Notes under the pieces: generated by a model
Told to the model about the DNA's origin: nothing
Databases searched by the model: none
The model's input: only the letters and a program-made list of their open reading frames with translations
Source: Turnera subulata
Taxonomy: Eukaryota; Streptophyta; Magnoliopsida; Malpighiales; Passifloraceae
Assembly (NCBI GenBank): GCA_028386065.3
Contig: JAKUCV010006610.1
Coordinates: 434,204-498,203, forward strand
Length of the DNA: 64,000 nt
Direction: 5' to 3'
Shown: piece after piece, positions 32,270-43,800 of the stretch
Position numbering within the stretch: the stretch's first letter is position 1
Layout of the letters: each line of letters starts with the position of its first letter
Translations under genes and position numbers: made by a program

Positions 32270-33231
32270 AAACTCTTCTTGCTTCTCTTCTGCCAGCTTA
32301 GCTTGATGCTGAGTGTGTCCTCTTTGTTGTTGTGTCTGGTCACGATTTTGTTGCTGGTCATCTCCATTCTGTTTTGCTTTGCAATAGCGTTCAATGTGCC
32401 CAAATTTGTGACAGACTTTTTATTCTTCCAGCATCTTTGCTCTAAGTGGTTTGTCTTTCCACAAAACTTGCAAGGTGGAAAGAAAACTCGTGAACTTGAG
32501 CCTTCTCCTTGTTGTTTTTTGTCTTCTTTCTGCTTCATTTCTGACTTGTTGCTGGCACCCTTTTGCTTAGCTTGAAAAACAGTTTCAATCCCAGCTTCAA
32601 CTCTTCTCACATGCCTCTGCTCATGTGCTTCTAGTTTGCCAACAAGTTCAGGAACTGACATCTGAGTGATGTCCCTTGATTCTTCAATGGCAGCAACTTT
32701 TGCTTCAAATCTGTCTACAACAGTGTTAAGAATTTTTTCAACTATTCTTACTTTAGGAATCTCTTCTCTATATAGCCTGATTTTGTTGACAATGCCTTGA
32801 GCTTTTGAAGCATACTCCCTAATAGTTTCTGTTTCTGACATCATCAGCATTTCAAAATCTCTTCTCAAGGATTGCATCCTTATTTGCCTTGTTTCTTTAG
32901 ACCCTCTAAATTGCTTTTCAAGAATCTCCCATGCTTCTTTGGCTGTTGTAGCTCCAACAATCAAAGGAAACATTTCTTCTGAAACCAAAGAGAACATAAA
33001 TGAAATTGCAGTATTATGCTTCTGCAATCGTTCATTGTATGTTCTCAATTGATTTACAGACATTTTTTCAATGTCCTCTTCTTCAGAAAAACCTTCTTCA
33101 ATTAAAAACCACAAGCCATTGGCTACAAGAAAGGATTTCATCCTTATAGCCCAATAGTTGTAGTTCTCTCCATAAAAAATGGGTGGTAAGGGTAATGATG
33201 AGGTGGTTCTATTTGCTGGTTGTGTGTTCAT
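32191..33231 (-). pseudogene. Copia gag with zinc knuckle, frameshifted at its end
   Basis: Frame of 346 aa starting MNTQPANRTTSSLPLPPIFY. The capsid-like part has YNYWAIRMKSFLVANGLW and EAWEILEKQFRGSKETRQIR (UBN2-type gag), followed by a CCHC knuckle CKFCGKTNHLEQRC. Just after KNKK (about 32425) the frame shifts by one base. Beyond it the following pol frame reads CHKFGHIERYCKAKQ, the second half of another knuckle, so the original gag and pol were one frame. The last 60 residues of this ORF are therefore out of frame. Gag would form the cytoplasmic particle that packages the RNA. Confidence 0.9.
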
Positions 33232-33314
33232 TTTGTGGTTTGGTGTTTAGGTAGGTGTTTGGGGCTGATTTTGTAAGGTTTCAATGAGTAGAACAGGCCT
33301 GAAAGAAGGCACCT

Positions 33315-33326
33315 GCTCCGCTACCA
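33315..33326 (-). other. Copia primer-binding site
   Basis: Minus strand TGGTAGCGGAGC, two bases from the LTR edge. It is identical to the site of the unrelated LTR element at 10780 and complementary to the 3' end of the initiator tRNA at 36772-36843. Confidence 0.9.
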
Positions 33327-33328
33327 AG

Positions 33329-34011
33329 TGTTGGTTTTGATTTCTTAAACAACTATAATTTCAAACAAACATCGATGTTGGCTTCAAAACATCGATGTTG
33401 GAATCCTACTGGAATTTTGGCAGAATGTTTTCAACATCGATGTTGGAACAAGAACATCGATGTTTTGTTGATCAGCAACTTCAAACAATTCGGCCGAATA
33501 CTATGAACATCGATATTGGGATTAGAATATCGATGTTCTTCTGGGAAAATCTAGAAAATTTCCAGAAAACTGCAGAAACGCAAGAAGTTGGTTTTCTTGG
33601 TTACTGTTCCATTGGTTTTCTCTCAAATCTCACAAACTCTTGACTTGAACACTTAATGAACGAGTCAGAGAAGATGTAGTGAAGTGAAAACACACAATTA
33701 CTCTTTTATTTCACTTGATTAACACCGATTACAACACTCAAATTTATAGGACAAAACCAACCTATACCCACTCAACTCCATTAAACTTGAAACATATTTA
33801 AACAACACTACTTTTTTGCTTTTCAGTAGTGTGTTTACTCATAATAGCACATCATTAAAGGAAAGCACACTACAATCAGGATAACATTATCAAAGTACAA
33901 TAATTAAATCACACTTACCACTCACACACTTGATTCTAGAAGTGACTGAAACCAAATTTACTGCTCCAAACTTACTGCAGTAATTTTTGCAGCTTGATCA
34001 CATAACTAACA
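33329..34011 (-). repeat. Copia 5' LTR (element sense)
   Basis: Second LTR copy, with the same palindrome cluster as 28580-29263. Two of the palindromes have decayed by single transitions (catcgatatt, aatatcgatg). Confidence 0.9.
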
Positions 34012-34911
34012 AAGTTTGGGATCAGACATCATTAACTAACTAACTAGTTCTACATGTCCAACAATTTCCATGATTCTGCTCATAATAATAACAAGAAAAC
34101 TGGAGTCTGTAACCTTAGTTATTGAGTTTGGCAATGACAGATGGATTCCTCTCTCAAATGTCCCTTGAATAACACGCAGGTAGGTCCTGTTGTAATTTTT
34201 CATTTCATCCAGGTTTTTACGTACCAAGTACAAATTTATAGAGACAAGAAGAGGCACAAGGACTTGGGAGGGAATTAAGATCAAATTATATAGTCGACAA
34301 ACGAACTGCTCTAGATAGATAAATCTATTGCATCCCCTTTCCTGCATCTGACAGATAGATTTGCCAATTGGTACGTTAATCATGTCAACGGAGTGAGTTA
34401 ATGTTCTAAACATGCGATCAGTATATATTGAATCAACAAATGAGAACGGTCGTATTGTGGTAGGGAATCAGGACCATTTCTTCTTTGAAGAATATGATTA
34501 GCTAGCTAAGATTTCGCAGTTAGTGTCGCATGTTCAAATCAAAGCCGCACCGCCTCCCTTGCGCCCAGGCAAGTAACTGGAGAGAGTAACAAACGATTCA
34601 CATATCCACCACACACGTGCGCTGACACATGTCACGCAACTTGGTGCTTTCCTGTCACCAAATTCCATCAAAGAAAAGTGCAGAGTTGTCAGGTATCGAT
34701 CACAACAAGAAGCCTATCTTTCAGAGATATCTGTCTTTCCACAAAGGGCATGACACATAACACAGATGAGGACCCACACTGAGGTTATCTCCTGACAGTC
34801 TTTGAAATTTCTACACTTTGGAAATTAAAAGTAAGTGGCGGCACTAACTGTCAAGCTTCATTTGTTGATCTGATAAGGATTACCGACTCAATATCTACCT
34901 AATTATACACC
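34012..34911. other. Intergenic and promoter region of the gene at 35046
   Basis: At 34812-34840 the segment acactttggaaattaaaagt matches one upstream of the gene at 22635 (21938). No other gene was seen. Confidence 0.5.
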
Positions 34912-34918
34912 TATAAAA
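34912..34918 (+). promoter_or_regulatory. TATA box of the gene at 35046
   Basis: TATAAAA, 134 bp upstream of the chosen ATG. It lies only 26 bp before the longer in-frame ATG at 34938, which argues that the longer start is not used. Confidence 0.65.
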
Positions 34919-35045
34919 CACACCCCATCTCCAATTCATGCTCATTCAAAGCCAAGCTATCCTTTCACAAACAACACTTCTCCCTGCGAAGTTCCATCTT
35001 TCTTTTATTTCCAAACTCTCAACAGCAATCAAATATTTTGGGAGA

Positions 35046-35324
35046 ATGGCAAACTCACGCATGGCGAAGTTCATTATGGATGTTGCACCACCGCAATATA
35101 TTTGTGTCATGAGGCACAGAACATCAAAGATGTTGGATACCATAAAGGAAGATGACAGAGAAGTCAGTGCAAGTGACTCTCTTACCTCTCCCAAGTTGCC
35201 AACTTCTTCCACAGGTACCACTATTGGCGCTGCAACTGCTGCTGCTGCTGCGAGTAATAGTTCGAAGTACTTCTTCATAGGGGTTCAAAGATCTTTCCAA
35301 TCTTCGAGAAAGGAGAACTCTTGA
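35046..35324 (+). CDS. Small plant protein with VAPPQ...LDTI motif, unknown function
   Basis: A 92-aa protein starting MANSRMAKFIMDVAPPQYIC, followed by MRHRTSKMLDTIKEDDREVS, a Ser/Thr/Ala-rich middle including a GCT/GCG-coded Ala run, and SSKYFFIGVQRSFQSS near the end. I recall uncharacterised plant proteins with this layout (MA.SR.A.F..EVAPPQ, MRHR..KMLDTI.E, SKYFL..VQRSF), but no function is known to me. The in-frame ATG at 34938 is rejected because a TATA box sits 26 bp before it. The shorter protein of 22635-22847 is a likely paralogue, with equal TATA-ATG spacing. No introns. Confidence 0.75.
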   Translation: MANSRMAKFIMDVAPPQYICVMRHRTSKMLDTIKEDDREVSASDSLTSPKLPTSSTGTTIGAATAAAAASNSSKYFFIGVQRSFQSSRKENS

Positions 35325-36771
35325 AGGGCTTCTTCCCGGCTTGTTTAACTTCAAAAAAGCATTTTTGTTTCCTTATTTGTCTGCTCTGTAATTTCAAGTT
35401 GTGGCATCTGGTGCCTGCGGTTGTTAGGCAACCAAATGTTTGTTGTGGATGTACAAAGTTGCAAATCTGTAGTATTAATTAGTATAAAATTCTACTGGAT
35501 GGTTTTAGATATCCAGTTAATTATATATACCCTGGTGTTTCTCACATTTATTGATGATTAGAGAAGTAACCCCTATATGTATGCACATCTCAAATATGAA
35601 AAAAACAAAGATATTTGTTTCATAAGAATGCTTACATTCCTGACCAGTGAGCTTGGAACCTCTTGCCAGCGGGTGGAGCTTGAAGACCCCATGCCCTGGG
35701 TTTAATTAATACCCAGAGCTCACTAGAATTGTTTGCTTGGAACTGGTGGTTCAATTGAATTTCGTCTTTCGAGAGAATTGTGATGCCTATCCCTAAGTTT
35801 AGAAAATTTACAATACTAACTGACTGGCTCACTGCATGTATGCAAGTTTCAGTTTCCACATACAAGAAGGAAGTAAAATGGTGTTGACTCGGGCTGATAG
35901 AAAGGATACCTAATCGATCACTTATCATCTGTCTGGTTAACAATTTGCAGAAATACACTGAAATTGTTGTTCAAGATCAGACGATAAGTTATCATAAAAG
36001 CAACACAAATTTAACCCGATAACATATTGGAAGTGGATAACATTACCATTGGAATTACACTTGAGCAAACTCTACCAATATCTGGGAGAACAAAAGCTAA
36101 GAAAGTACCCTCAAGCATCAAGAAGTGAACTGACTCAACGGAACTAGAACGGGGCTAATCATCAGGACAAGAATCATTGTCCGGTTTTTGTTGGAGTTTC
36201 TTAAGACGCTTTACTTACGAAGATAATGTAACACCTATTTTGAACAAATCTACGGCAGGAATTAAGAGGGTCTTACAAGAAAAGTTGAAGCCCATTTTTA
36301 TAACAGGAGCAACGAAGCTTTGGCGACGACGGCAAGTCAGTTTGGGCAGAACTGTAAGCCCAAACCGGTATGCCTCCACCAAGCAAGCCCTCTGTTTTCA
36401 TTGACTACCTAAAAGACGCTTACTACCAGCATATGTTCGGACCACCTAAAGTTGAACCATATCAAACCCGGTAGTAACTCATAAAGCTATCAAAAACTTC
36501 CAGGAACTGGTAACAAGGACAAGACAAGGATTCGTCTTATTAGTGCATATTGGTCGAGATTGTTGAAACAAACTTTCATGTCAAGATCAAATTATTGCAT
36601 CTCGAGCTGACCAATATTAAAGTGTGATAGATTTACATAGTGCGATTCGAAGATTGCTCAATCTGCTCAACCAGCAGAAACCAAAAAGTTGTAAACCTGA
36701 ACAGAGAGCATAAATGAAATTCTGCAGCAAAAGAGTAGTTTTATAGGATTTATGCAGCTATCATTCACAAG
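35325..36771. other. Intergenic, no gene seen
   Basis: Contains the probable 3' UTR of the small gene, then mixed sequence. Part of 35640-35720 is GC-richer and may be a repeat fragment. No supported gene before the tRNA. Confidence 0.5.
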
Positions 36772-36843
36772 AGCGGAGTGGCGCAGCGGAAGCGTGGTGG
36801 GCCCATAACCCACAGGTCCCAGGATCGAAACCTGGCTCCGCTA
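36772..36843 (+). tRNA. Initiator tRNA-Met (CAT) with variant acceptor stem
   Basis: A 72-nt cloverleaf. The acceptor stem is AGCGGAG paired with CTCCGCT, and the discriminator is A. The anticodon arm GTGGGCCCATAACCCAC has CAT and the three G-C pairs typical of initiators. The T arm CCAGGATCGAAACCTGG has A instead of T at the start of the loop. The A1-U72 pair of plant initiators is kept. From memory, the common plant initiator has acceptor AUCAGAG; here two pairs are changed with both sides compensated. The body otherwise matches the plant initiator sequence I recall. A T-run (TTTT at 36847 and later) can stop pol III. Confidence 0.95.
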
Positions 36844-39800
36844 AAATTTTAACTTTTTTGTGTCTTTGGACTTTTGTGGGGCCCACTTATAATAGCCCAG
36901 TTTGTTTTAAACCTTAAATGCAACGCGGCCCATTCGAGTAAAACTGAATAGGTAATACTATTCTAACACGGCCCAAACTGGATTAGAAACCCAAATATAT
37001 TAAGCTGTGTAATTTATATATTTTTTTTTTCTCAGAGTGTAATTTATATATAAATTCAGTGTAAATTTATGCATCCTATATAGTTAAAGAGGTGTTGAAT
37101 TTTCCATTCTTGTAGTAAAATATTATGATAAAATAGAACTCACTATAAAAAATGTAACAAAAATTCTTCCAATTCTAAGAACAATTTTCAGGTTAGTAGA
37201 AAATTTATAAGGAATAGAAACTTTTAGGGATCAGAACTAATTAAAATGAAAGATGAAAGGGGAAAATTGGATGCACACTATAGGATTGAGAGGTGAACTG
37301 TACACTCATTTGCCATGAAAATACCCAAAAAAACGAGCAGTATAAGATGGTATCCTACATTTTTGGAATATCTGTACAATATTTTCTGATAAGAGTTGTT
37401 GACATCAGATATCCTCATGTATATGCCGGCAAAATTTACTGGGGAAAATTTAATACTTGAAGAAAGAGCCCAAGTACATTAGGAAGGATCGTAGGATTAC
37501 CAAGATTACCTGAAGTTGGTTTATGCCATATTGCCATACGTGTAAAATGAAACGACTTAGACACTATTAACCTGAAAATTTTCTTGTATTATTAAAGTTA
37601 TTTTGTTTAAACTTCTGCGCAAATAATACAGTTTTCTGATTATTATTTTTTTGGAGGTAAATTATGTACCCTAAAGCCCAGTAGTCTTTCTTGGTGAGGC
37701 ATCAGTATCTCAGTGACATCTCATAATCGTATGGCACCTGAAATATAAGGAAATCAAATTGTTGTACAGTCTTCTCCAAATAAATATCTGACCCCGAATA
37801 TGATCATAGAACCCAAAGTGACCTCTCTTGCTACCTGAGTCTTTCTTAATTATTTTTAGTGCACGTAGGTTACTTCAAATACACATCAAAATAGCATAAA
37901 ACTAAGCAACTGTGTGGCGTGGCATGTTACTTCCATGTGGATGTGTATTATAGGTGCTGACAAAAAAAAAAAGTACTATAGGTGACCACAGTATAGAATA
38001 TGCATGTATTTAATGATGATATTCATGTGCAAGAAATTCATTGGATGCTTGGTAAATTTATGGTTGAACGCTCTGTGCTTGAATCCTATCCAACAACACT
38101 TTCTGATTTTAGACTCTGTATGTGTGGTTTCCGCGGGACCATACATATGATTCCAAGTAAGTGTTAAATCCATCCATATTTTTATTTTTTAAAAGTAAAC
38201 TCTTTCGTACTTGAGTCAAAAGATTTAATTATCTCTTTTGTGGTTACTTGGCAGGTAGTATTTCTTTTTTGTTTAATGTGAACGCAGATCTACAGACGCA
38301 GTATTTCGTACATTATTAGGTAAAGGAAACTAAATAAAATCCTTTGGATACGTTCACATATTTTGTGTAATATTAGCGGTATCTCACTGTTTTGCTTAAT
38401 ACTTGGCCTAATTTCTTCAGTGTAGATGCTATTAGGTATTATTTGAAACCCCTTAAATGGCTCAAGTCATAACCAAAGTTGAAGTTGGGCTGTTTCGTAT
38501 TTAGAGTGACTTTTCTGGTTTAATTATAAATGCAACTTTTCTCCGTCCTCGAATTTAACCTCGAAGGAGACTGGTTACCTGTCTTGTTTTCAATATTGCA
38601 CATTTGGCTTCATCTTTAACATTTTCAAAGCAAATTGAGATTTACTGGGATGTTTCACATCAGTCCAGCTCGTTTAGCTTACTGCTGCTCATGATTTTCC
38701 TAGTGATCAATATATATATATATATATATATCCGGAGGTTGAACCGGTCGGGCCTCCAGGTCGCGGTTTTTCCGGGTAAATACTAGCTAAACCGCGGTTC
38801 AACCGGAAATTAACAAAGAGATCAAAAATCCGGAGACCTAGCCAGGCCACGGTTAACCGGGTTCCACCGGTCGAACCGGGTTTGATAACATTGATATATA
38901 TAGATTAGATTATCCCAATGACCGTGACTTATAATCTCTACAGCTACATATCGCACTCGACTTGCCTGCATTTTCCACTAAGAACAAAACGAGTATTCTT
39001 ATACGTTGCTACACAAGTAATATAGGTCATCGTTCCACCAAACAACTTTAACCATACATTTTAGTTGTACTTGGCACCCAAAATGAAGTTGATGTAAGAT
39101 GACATTAAACAATTGTAAAACGCTAAATATCCCATTAGTCTACCTCCTGTTTATCAACCTTTGTCCATTTATCTCCCCCTAACACAGAACTTGTAATGCA
39201 ACAACTATCAATTTGTCTTTTAGTTATATCCTAAATTTTGACATTCGAATTTAGAGACCAATCCAAAATTTGGCAGTGACAAATCTTCACTCCAATTCTT
39301 CCCAGCATTTTGATTTCAAATGAAATTTATCTTTCAAATTACTATTTGCTAAATCAACTTTTTTGCATGTCAATTGTTGAACCGGATATCCGTAGTCACA
39401 AAACTGATATTTCATAACTCAATCTCCAGCCTTTTGACTTCATAAGCGAAAGTATCCTGATCCATGTTGGTTATATAGCTTTCTTTTAGTACCTTTTCAG
39501 CTTATTTAATCCCAGATATAATTTGGGAGAATATTCAGGCTTCTTTTGCTGATTTTACCTCTAGGCTCTGGAAATAAATCTAATCTAACACTTAATTCGA
39601 ATTTGTGGCTGTGTGTGCAAATATATATTGTTCGGAATTTATATTCAAAGATGAGATTGTCGGTAACCCCAATTTATTAATTTTTGAATTGCCCTGCTTG
39701 TCAGATTTTAGTGCTCAATACTGTCGAAGCACAAATACGCATGTTGTTTCTACCATAAATCTTTTCTTTTCTTTTTTTTGGGGACGAGCTTTTTCCTCCT

Positions 39801-40810
39801 CCGACAATGATGTTTTCTTTTCCTTCTCACAAGAAACAAAGATTAAACAAGCAACCTTCTTCTTTCTCGTCAAAATCCCCCACCTTATGCAGTTTTTACT
39901 TTTCATATTGTTTGTAGCTCAGCAAACACGTTCTTAATTTGTAGTTTCTTCAAAAGCAACCACAAGTTCTTCCCACGGACCCTTTTTTTTCTCTTATTTT
40001 CTTTCTCCAATATCAAATTGCAAGCACCTCTTGCAATTGTTAGAACTAATTTTTTTATGGTTTAAGTGATGGTGCATGGACACAGTAGAATCACTCGAAC
40101 AACATTACTTTTAGTGAATTAAAATCCTTATTTTTCTTACAATAAATTGCCACGCTACTACGAAAATCCTACACTTATATCGTCGTCAATCACTCGAGGC
40201 GCATTTGTTTTATACTGCTTCAAAGATTCTACAACTCATTTTGAATACAGCAGCACCATATATAGTCCATAGTGACCCTCTGGATAACTACTAGTGATAA
40301 ATCTATGCTTATTTTTATTATTAATTGCTTTATACTATTACAAAAAGTTGAATGCCTTACAACTCATATTTATAACTAGTCTTACTTAATGGATATTTAT
40401 ATTGATAAAACTCCAAATAAATTGGACCTTTAGCTTCACCTCCATAGTTTTATAATTTCGAAACCGGCGAGTTGTCAGACACTCTGACTTATATAGAAGA
40501 TTTGTTGCAGAGATTCCATCTTAATAACATGGAATAAGCACTCCTTAGATCATAAGTAAAGCTGGCAAAACATAGTTTGGCTTTGCTTCTTTGATCGTTG
40601 AGTGTTGACAGTAGGACCCAACAGATACATTTTTCTAGCAAGTCTCCAGCCTATCCACCTGATCCAATGATTTCCTTAAACACTGTTCTTCTGATTATGC
40701 TCTAATAATGACAGGTTCTGCAATTATTTGATCTTTGCATCACATGTTTAATGATTTTGAGGAGCCCTACATCAACCTCCACTTATTGGAATGAAAGACT
40801 TTGGCGTATA
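36844..40810. other. Long intergenic stretch, no gene seen
   Basis: AT-rich. It contains an (AT)n run at 38709-38731 followed by a block with repeated CCGGTTNAACCGG-like motifs (38733-38885), probably a decayed DNA-transposon end. Short ORFs here (for example 39605-39937) lack codon-like or family signals. Confidence 0.5.
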
Positions 40811-40869
40811 AGAAATTAAGACATTTTTTTTTGGTAATAAGGGATTGCAAGTTCCATTAATCGAAATCA

Positions 40870-43800
40870 TCAGATTACATCAGGCCTTGTAGGCCAAATA
40901 ACGCCCTGGGCGTCTCTACAAACAGTTTCCTGTACTACTGAGGGTGGATTCGGCAAGAGAGTTAGCCCCAAACCGTGCTGGTATGCATTGTGAGCTAGTC
41001 TATCCGCACATTCATTTGCCAACCTATTAACAAAAGAGATGTTCACACACCAGTTTTGGGACAGAAGGTCCTTAATCTCCTATACAAGGCTATCGAGTTC
41101 CATATCAGGTGGGAGATCTGAGGTAATCCATTCAACAGCGATAAGGGAGTCTACCTCAAGTTCTACAAAACGATGATGATGAGCCCATGCAAGTTTGAGA
41201 CCCGTCAAAATACCCCAAAGTTCAGCTTGAAGCGGGGAGCAGGAGCCCAGGTTCTGGCAGAAACCAACAATCCACTCTCCATTAGGATCCCGTAGAACCC
41301 CTCCAGCTGCAGCTTTCTCCAACCTGGGGTTCATAGCTCCGTCGGTGTTAAGTTTTAACCAGCCCCTGGGTGGGGGAGACCAAAAAGTGAGGTTGGTGTT
41401 CACAGTTGAAGCTGAGCCAATCATCTGGGTGCGCAGAGCCGAGGCAGTCGGAAATTCCTGGGCTAAGAAGACAATGGTTTTGTCAGGCATTCGCTCAGTA
41501 ACTGCCTCTTGATCAAAGACAAATTGGTTCCGCCAGAACCAGATTTTCCAACATGCAGTAGCAAAAATCATCGCCTATTCCAGTCCATCCGGTGTTTTGG
41601 TCCGATTGTTTATGTTCAGCAGTAACCATTCTTTGGTGTTCTGTTGAAAGAAATCTGGGTGGAATGCGGGTGCATGAAGGGATATCCAAATGTCAGTGGC
41701 AAAGGGACAATCTCTGAGGACATGTAGGCATGATTCACTTACAGCCCGGCACCTTGGACAAAAAGAATTGGGAGTAAGGTGACGATCAAACCTGAGTTTG
41801 TTGGTGATCAATCGTTCATGTCCGAGTAACCAGAGGAAGGCGCAGATGCGATGAGGCCCTTTCCATCCCCAAACTGCTTTCCACAAGTGATCTGGTTCCC
41901 CCTCCTGTGCTATGGTGATGAGCTCAGTTGCAGTTTTCAGGGAGAAAGTCCCCTTAGGTTCCAGGAACCATTTTAATTTATCTGCACCCCTTCTGTCATG
42001 AGGAGGTAATATAGACCAGAGTTTCTGTGTAATGTGATGAGGGAGTAGGGGGTCCAAAATTTCCCAGTTCCACATACCAAAAATCGAAGTAAATTCCACA
42101 ACTGGGAGTTTAAGCAAATGTGGAGGGATCGGTTGAATGGATTCCTCGCATAGTTTCATTCCAGGTGCGATCCAACAGTCTTTCCAAAACTTCACAGTCC
42201 TACCGTCACCAACATGCCAGCCTATAGCCTCCAGCATTCTCGGCCACACTTTGCAAATGGCTCTCCAAAGAGGGGAGCCGGATGAGAAGGTCAGCTCCGA
42301 AGGGATACCCTCGTGGCCTTTGAAATACTTTGCTCTAAGGATCTGTGCCCATAAGTCATCCGGAGTAGAGATTAATCGCCAGGCCAGTTTAATTACAAGT
42401 GCATCATTCGTAATCCTATTGCTTCGGATGCCAAGACCTCCATATTCTTTGGGTTGGCAGAGTACTTCCCAATTAATGGGGTGAATTTTCCTCTGGTCGG
42501 ATGAGCTGCCCCAAATGAAGTTGCGACAGATTCTATCCAAATGATCACATAAACTTCTCGGCAAGTAAGCTGTTTGCATGGAATAGAGGGGGAGGGCCGA
42601 GATAACAGATTTTGTGAGTGTGATCCGACCTGCAAGTGACAGGTGGTTAGCCTTCCATCCACTAAGTCTGTTCTGCACCTTCTCCAAAATGTGAGAGTAA
42701 GTGGCCTTGGTAATACGTTGGTGGATGAGGGGAACCCCAAGGTATTTACCCAGGTCTTTGGTTAATTGAAAACCAAAAGCCAAACTCAAATGTTTTGCTA
42801 ATTGAGGAGAGGTGTTTGTAGAGCAGAATAACCTAGTTTTAGGCTTAATAATTCGTTGACCTGACATTGCACAGAAACGATTTAGACAGCTCATAATGAC
42901 ATTGACTTGGTCAAGCTTGGCCTCGGCAAATAAGATGAGATCGTCGGCAAAAAACACATGCGATAACATTGGACCATTGCGGTGAAGTGATATTGGCAGC
43001 CATCTTCCATCATCAACTTCAGCTTGGATGAGGTGACTCAACCTCTCCAAACAAAGAACAAATATGTAAGGAGAGATGGGGTCGCCCTGCCGAATGCCTC
43101 GAGTTGGACAGAAACTCATTGTCTTATCACCATTAAGTGCCACCTGCATTGAAGGAGAGGAGATACAGTGCATAATCAATTGGGTTAGATTTGTTGGCAA
43201 GCCGATGGAAATTAAAGTATCCTCAACAAAAGCCCAATTGAGTCTGTCGTAGGCCTTTTCAAGGTCGACTTTAATTGCCATAAGCCCTTGTGAACTCTTT
43301 TTGATCCTCATTGTATGCATGGCCTCTTGCACAATTACAATGTTATTTGTGATTTGTCGGCCAGGGACGAAGCTGCACTGGGTGGGGGCAACTAAGGAAG
43401 GGAGGAGGGGCTTGATGCGCTCCATAATGATCTTTGTAATTAGTTTGTAGATTACATTGCAGAGGCCGATCGACCTGAATTGTGATGGGCGATTAGGTAC
43501 AGGCACTTTAGGGATGAGCACCACCAGAGTTTTGTTGATGTCGGCATTCCAGTGCTTCTGTTCAAAGACTCTTTTAATAAACTGATACACACTGTCCCCT
43601 ACCACACGCCATTGGGAATGGAAGAATCTAGCATGGAGGCCGTCGGGACCTGGCGCTTTTAAAGGGCCGATTTGGTAGATGCATTGCTTGACTTCATCAA
43701 AGGACACCGGGCTCTCAAGTGATTGTAGGAGTTCCACTTGGACTTGGGGAAAGTTTGTATGCACTAAGTGTGGGCTTCTATCCGGGACATCCTCAGTAAA

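Larger units (their letters stand above)
28580..34011 (-). mobile_element. Full-length Ty1/copia retrotransposon
   Basis: LTRs of 684 bp (28580-29263) and 683 bp (33329-34011) differ at roughly two dozen positions, many of them C/T or G/A transitions. Flanks are AAGTG and AAGTT, a 5-bp duplication with one change. On the minus strand there is a primer-binding site (33326-33315), gag, protease, integrase, RT and RNase H in copia order, then a purine tract AAGGGGGAG next to the 3' LTR. One frameshift near the second zinc knuckle and two internal stop codons break the polyprotein, so it cannot move by itself as it stands. Confidence 0.95.

Noticed and set aside
34938..35045. Longer N-terminal start for the small gene at 35046
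   Set aside because: The ATG is only 26 bp after the TATA box, at or before the likely transcription start.
39605..39937. 110-aa ORF
   Set aside because: AT-rich Phe/Ser-rich frame without family signal in a long intergenic stretch.
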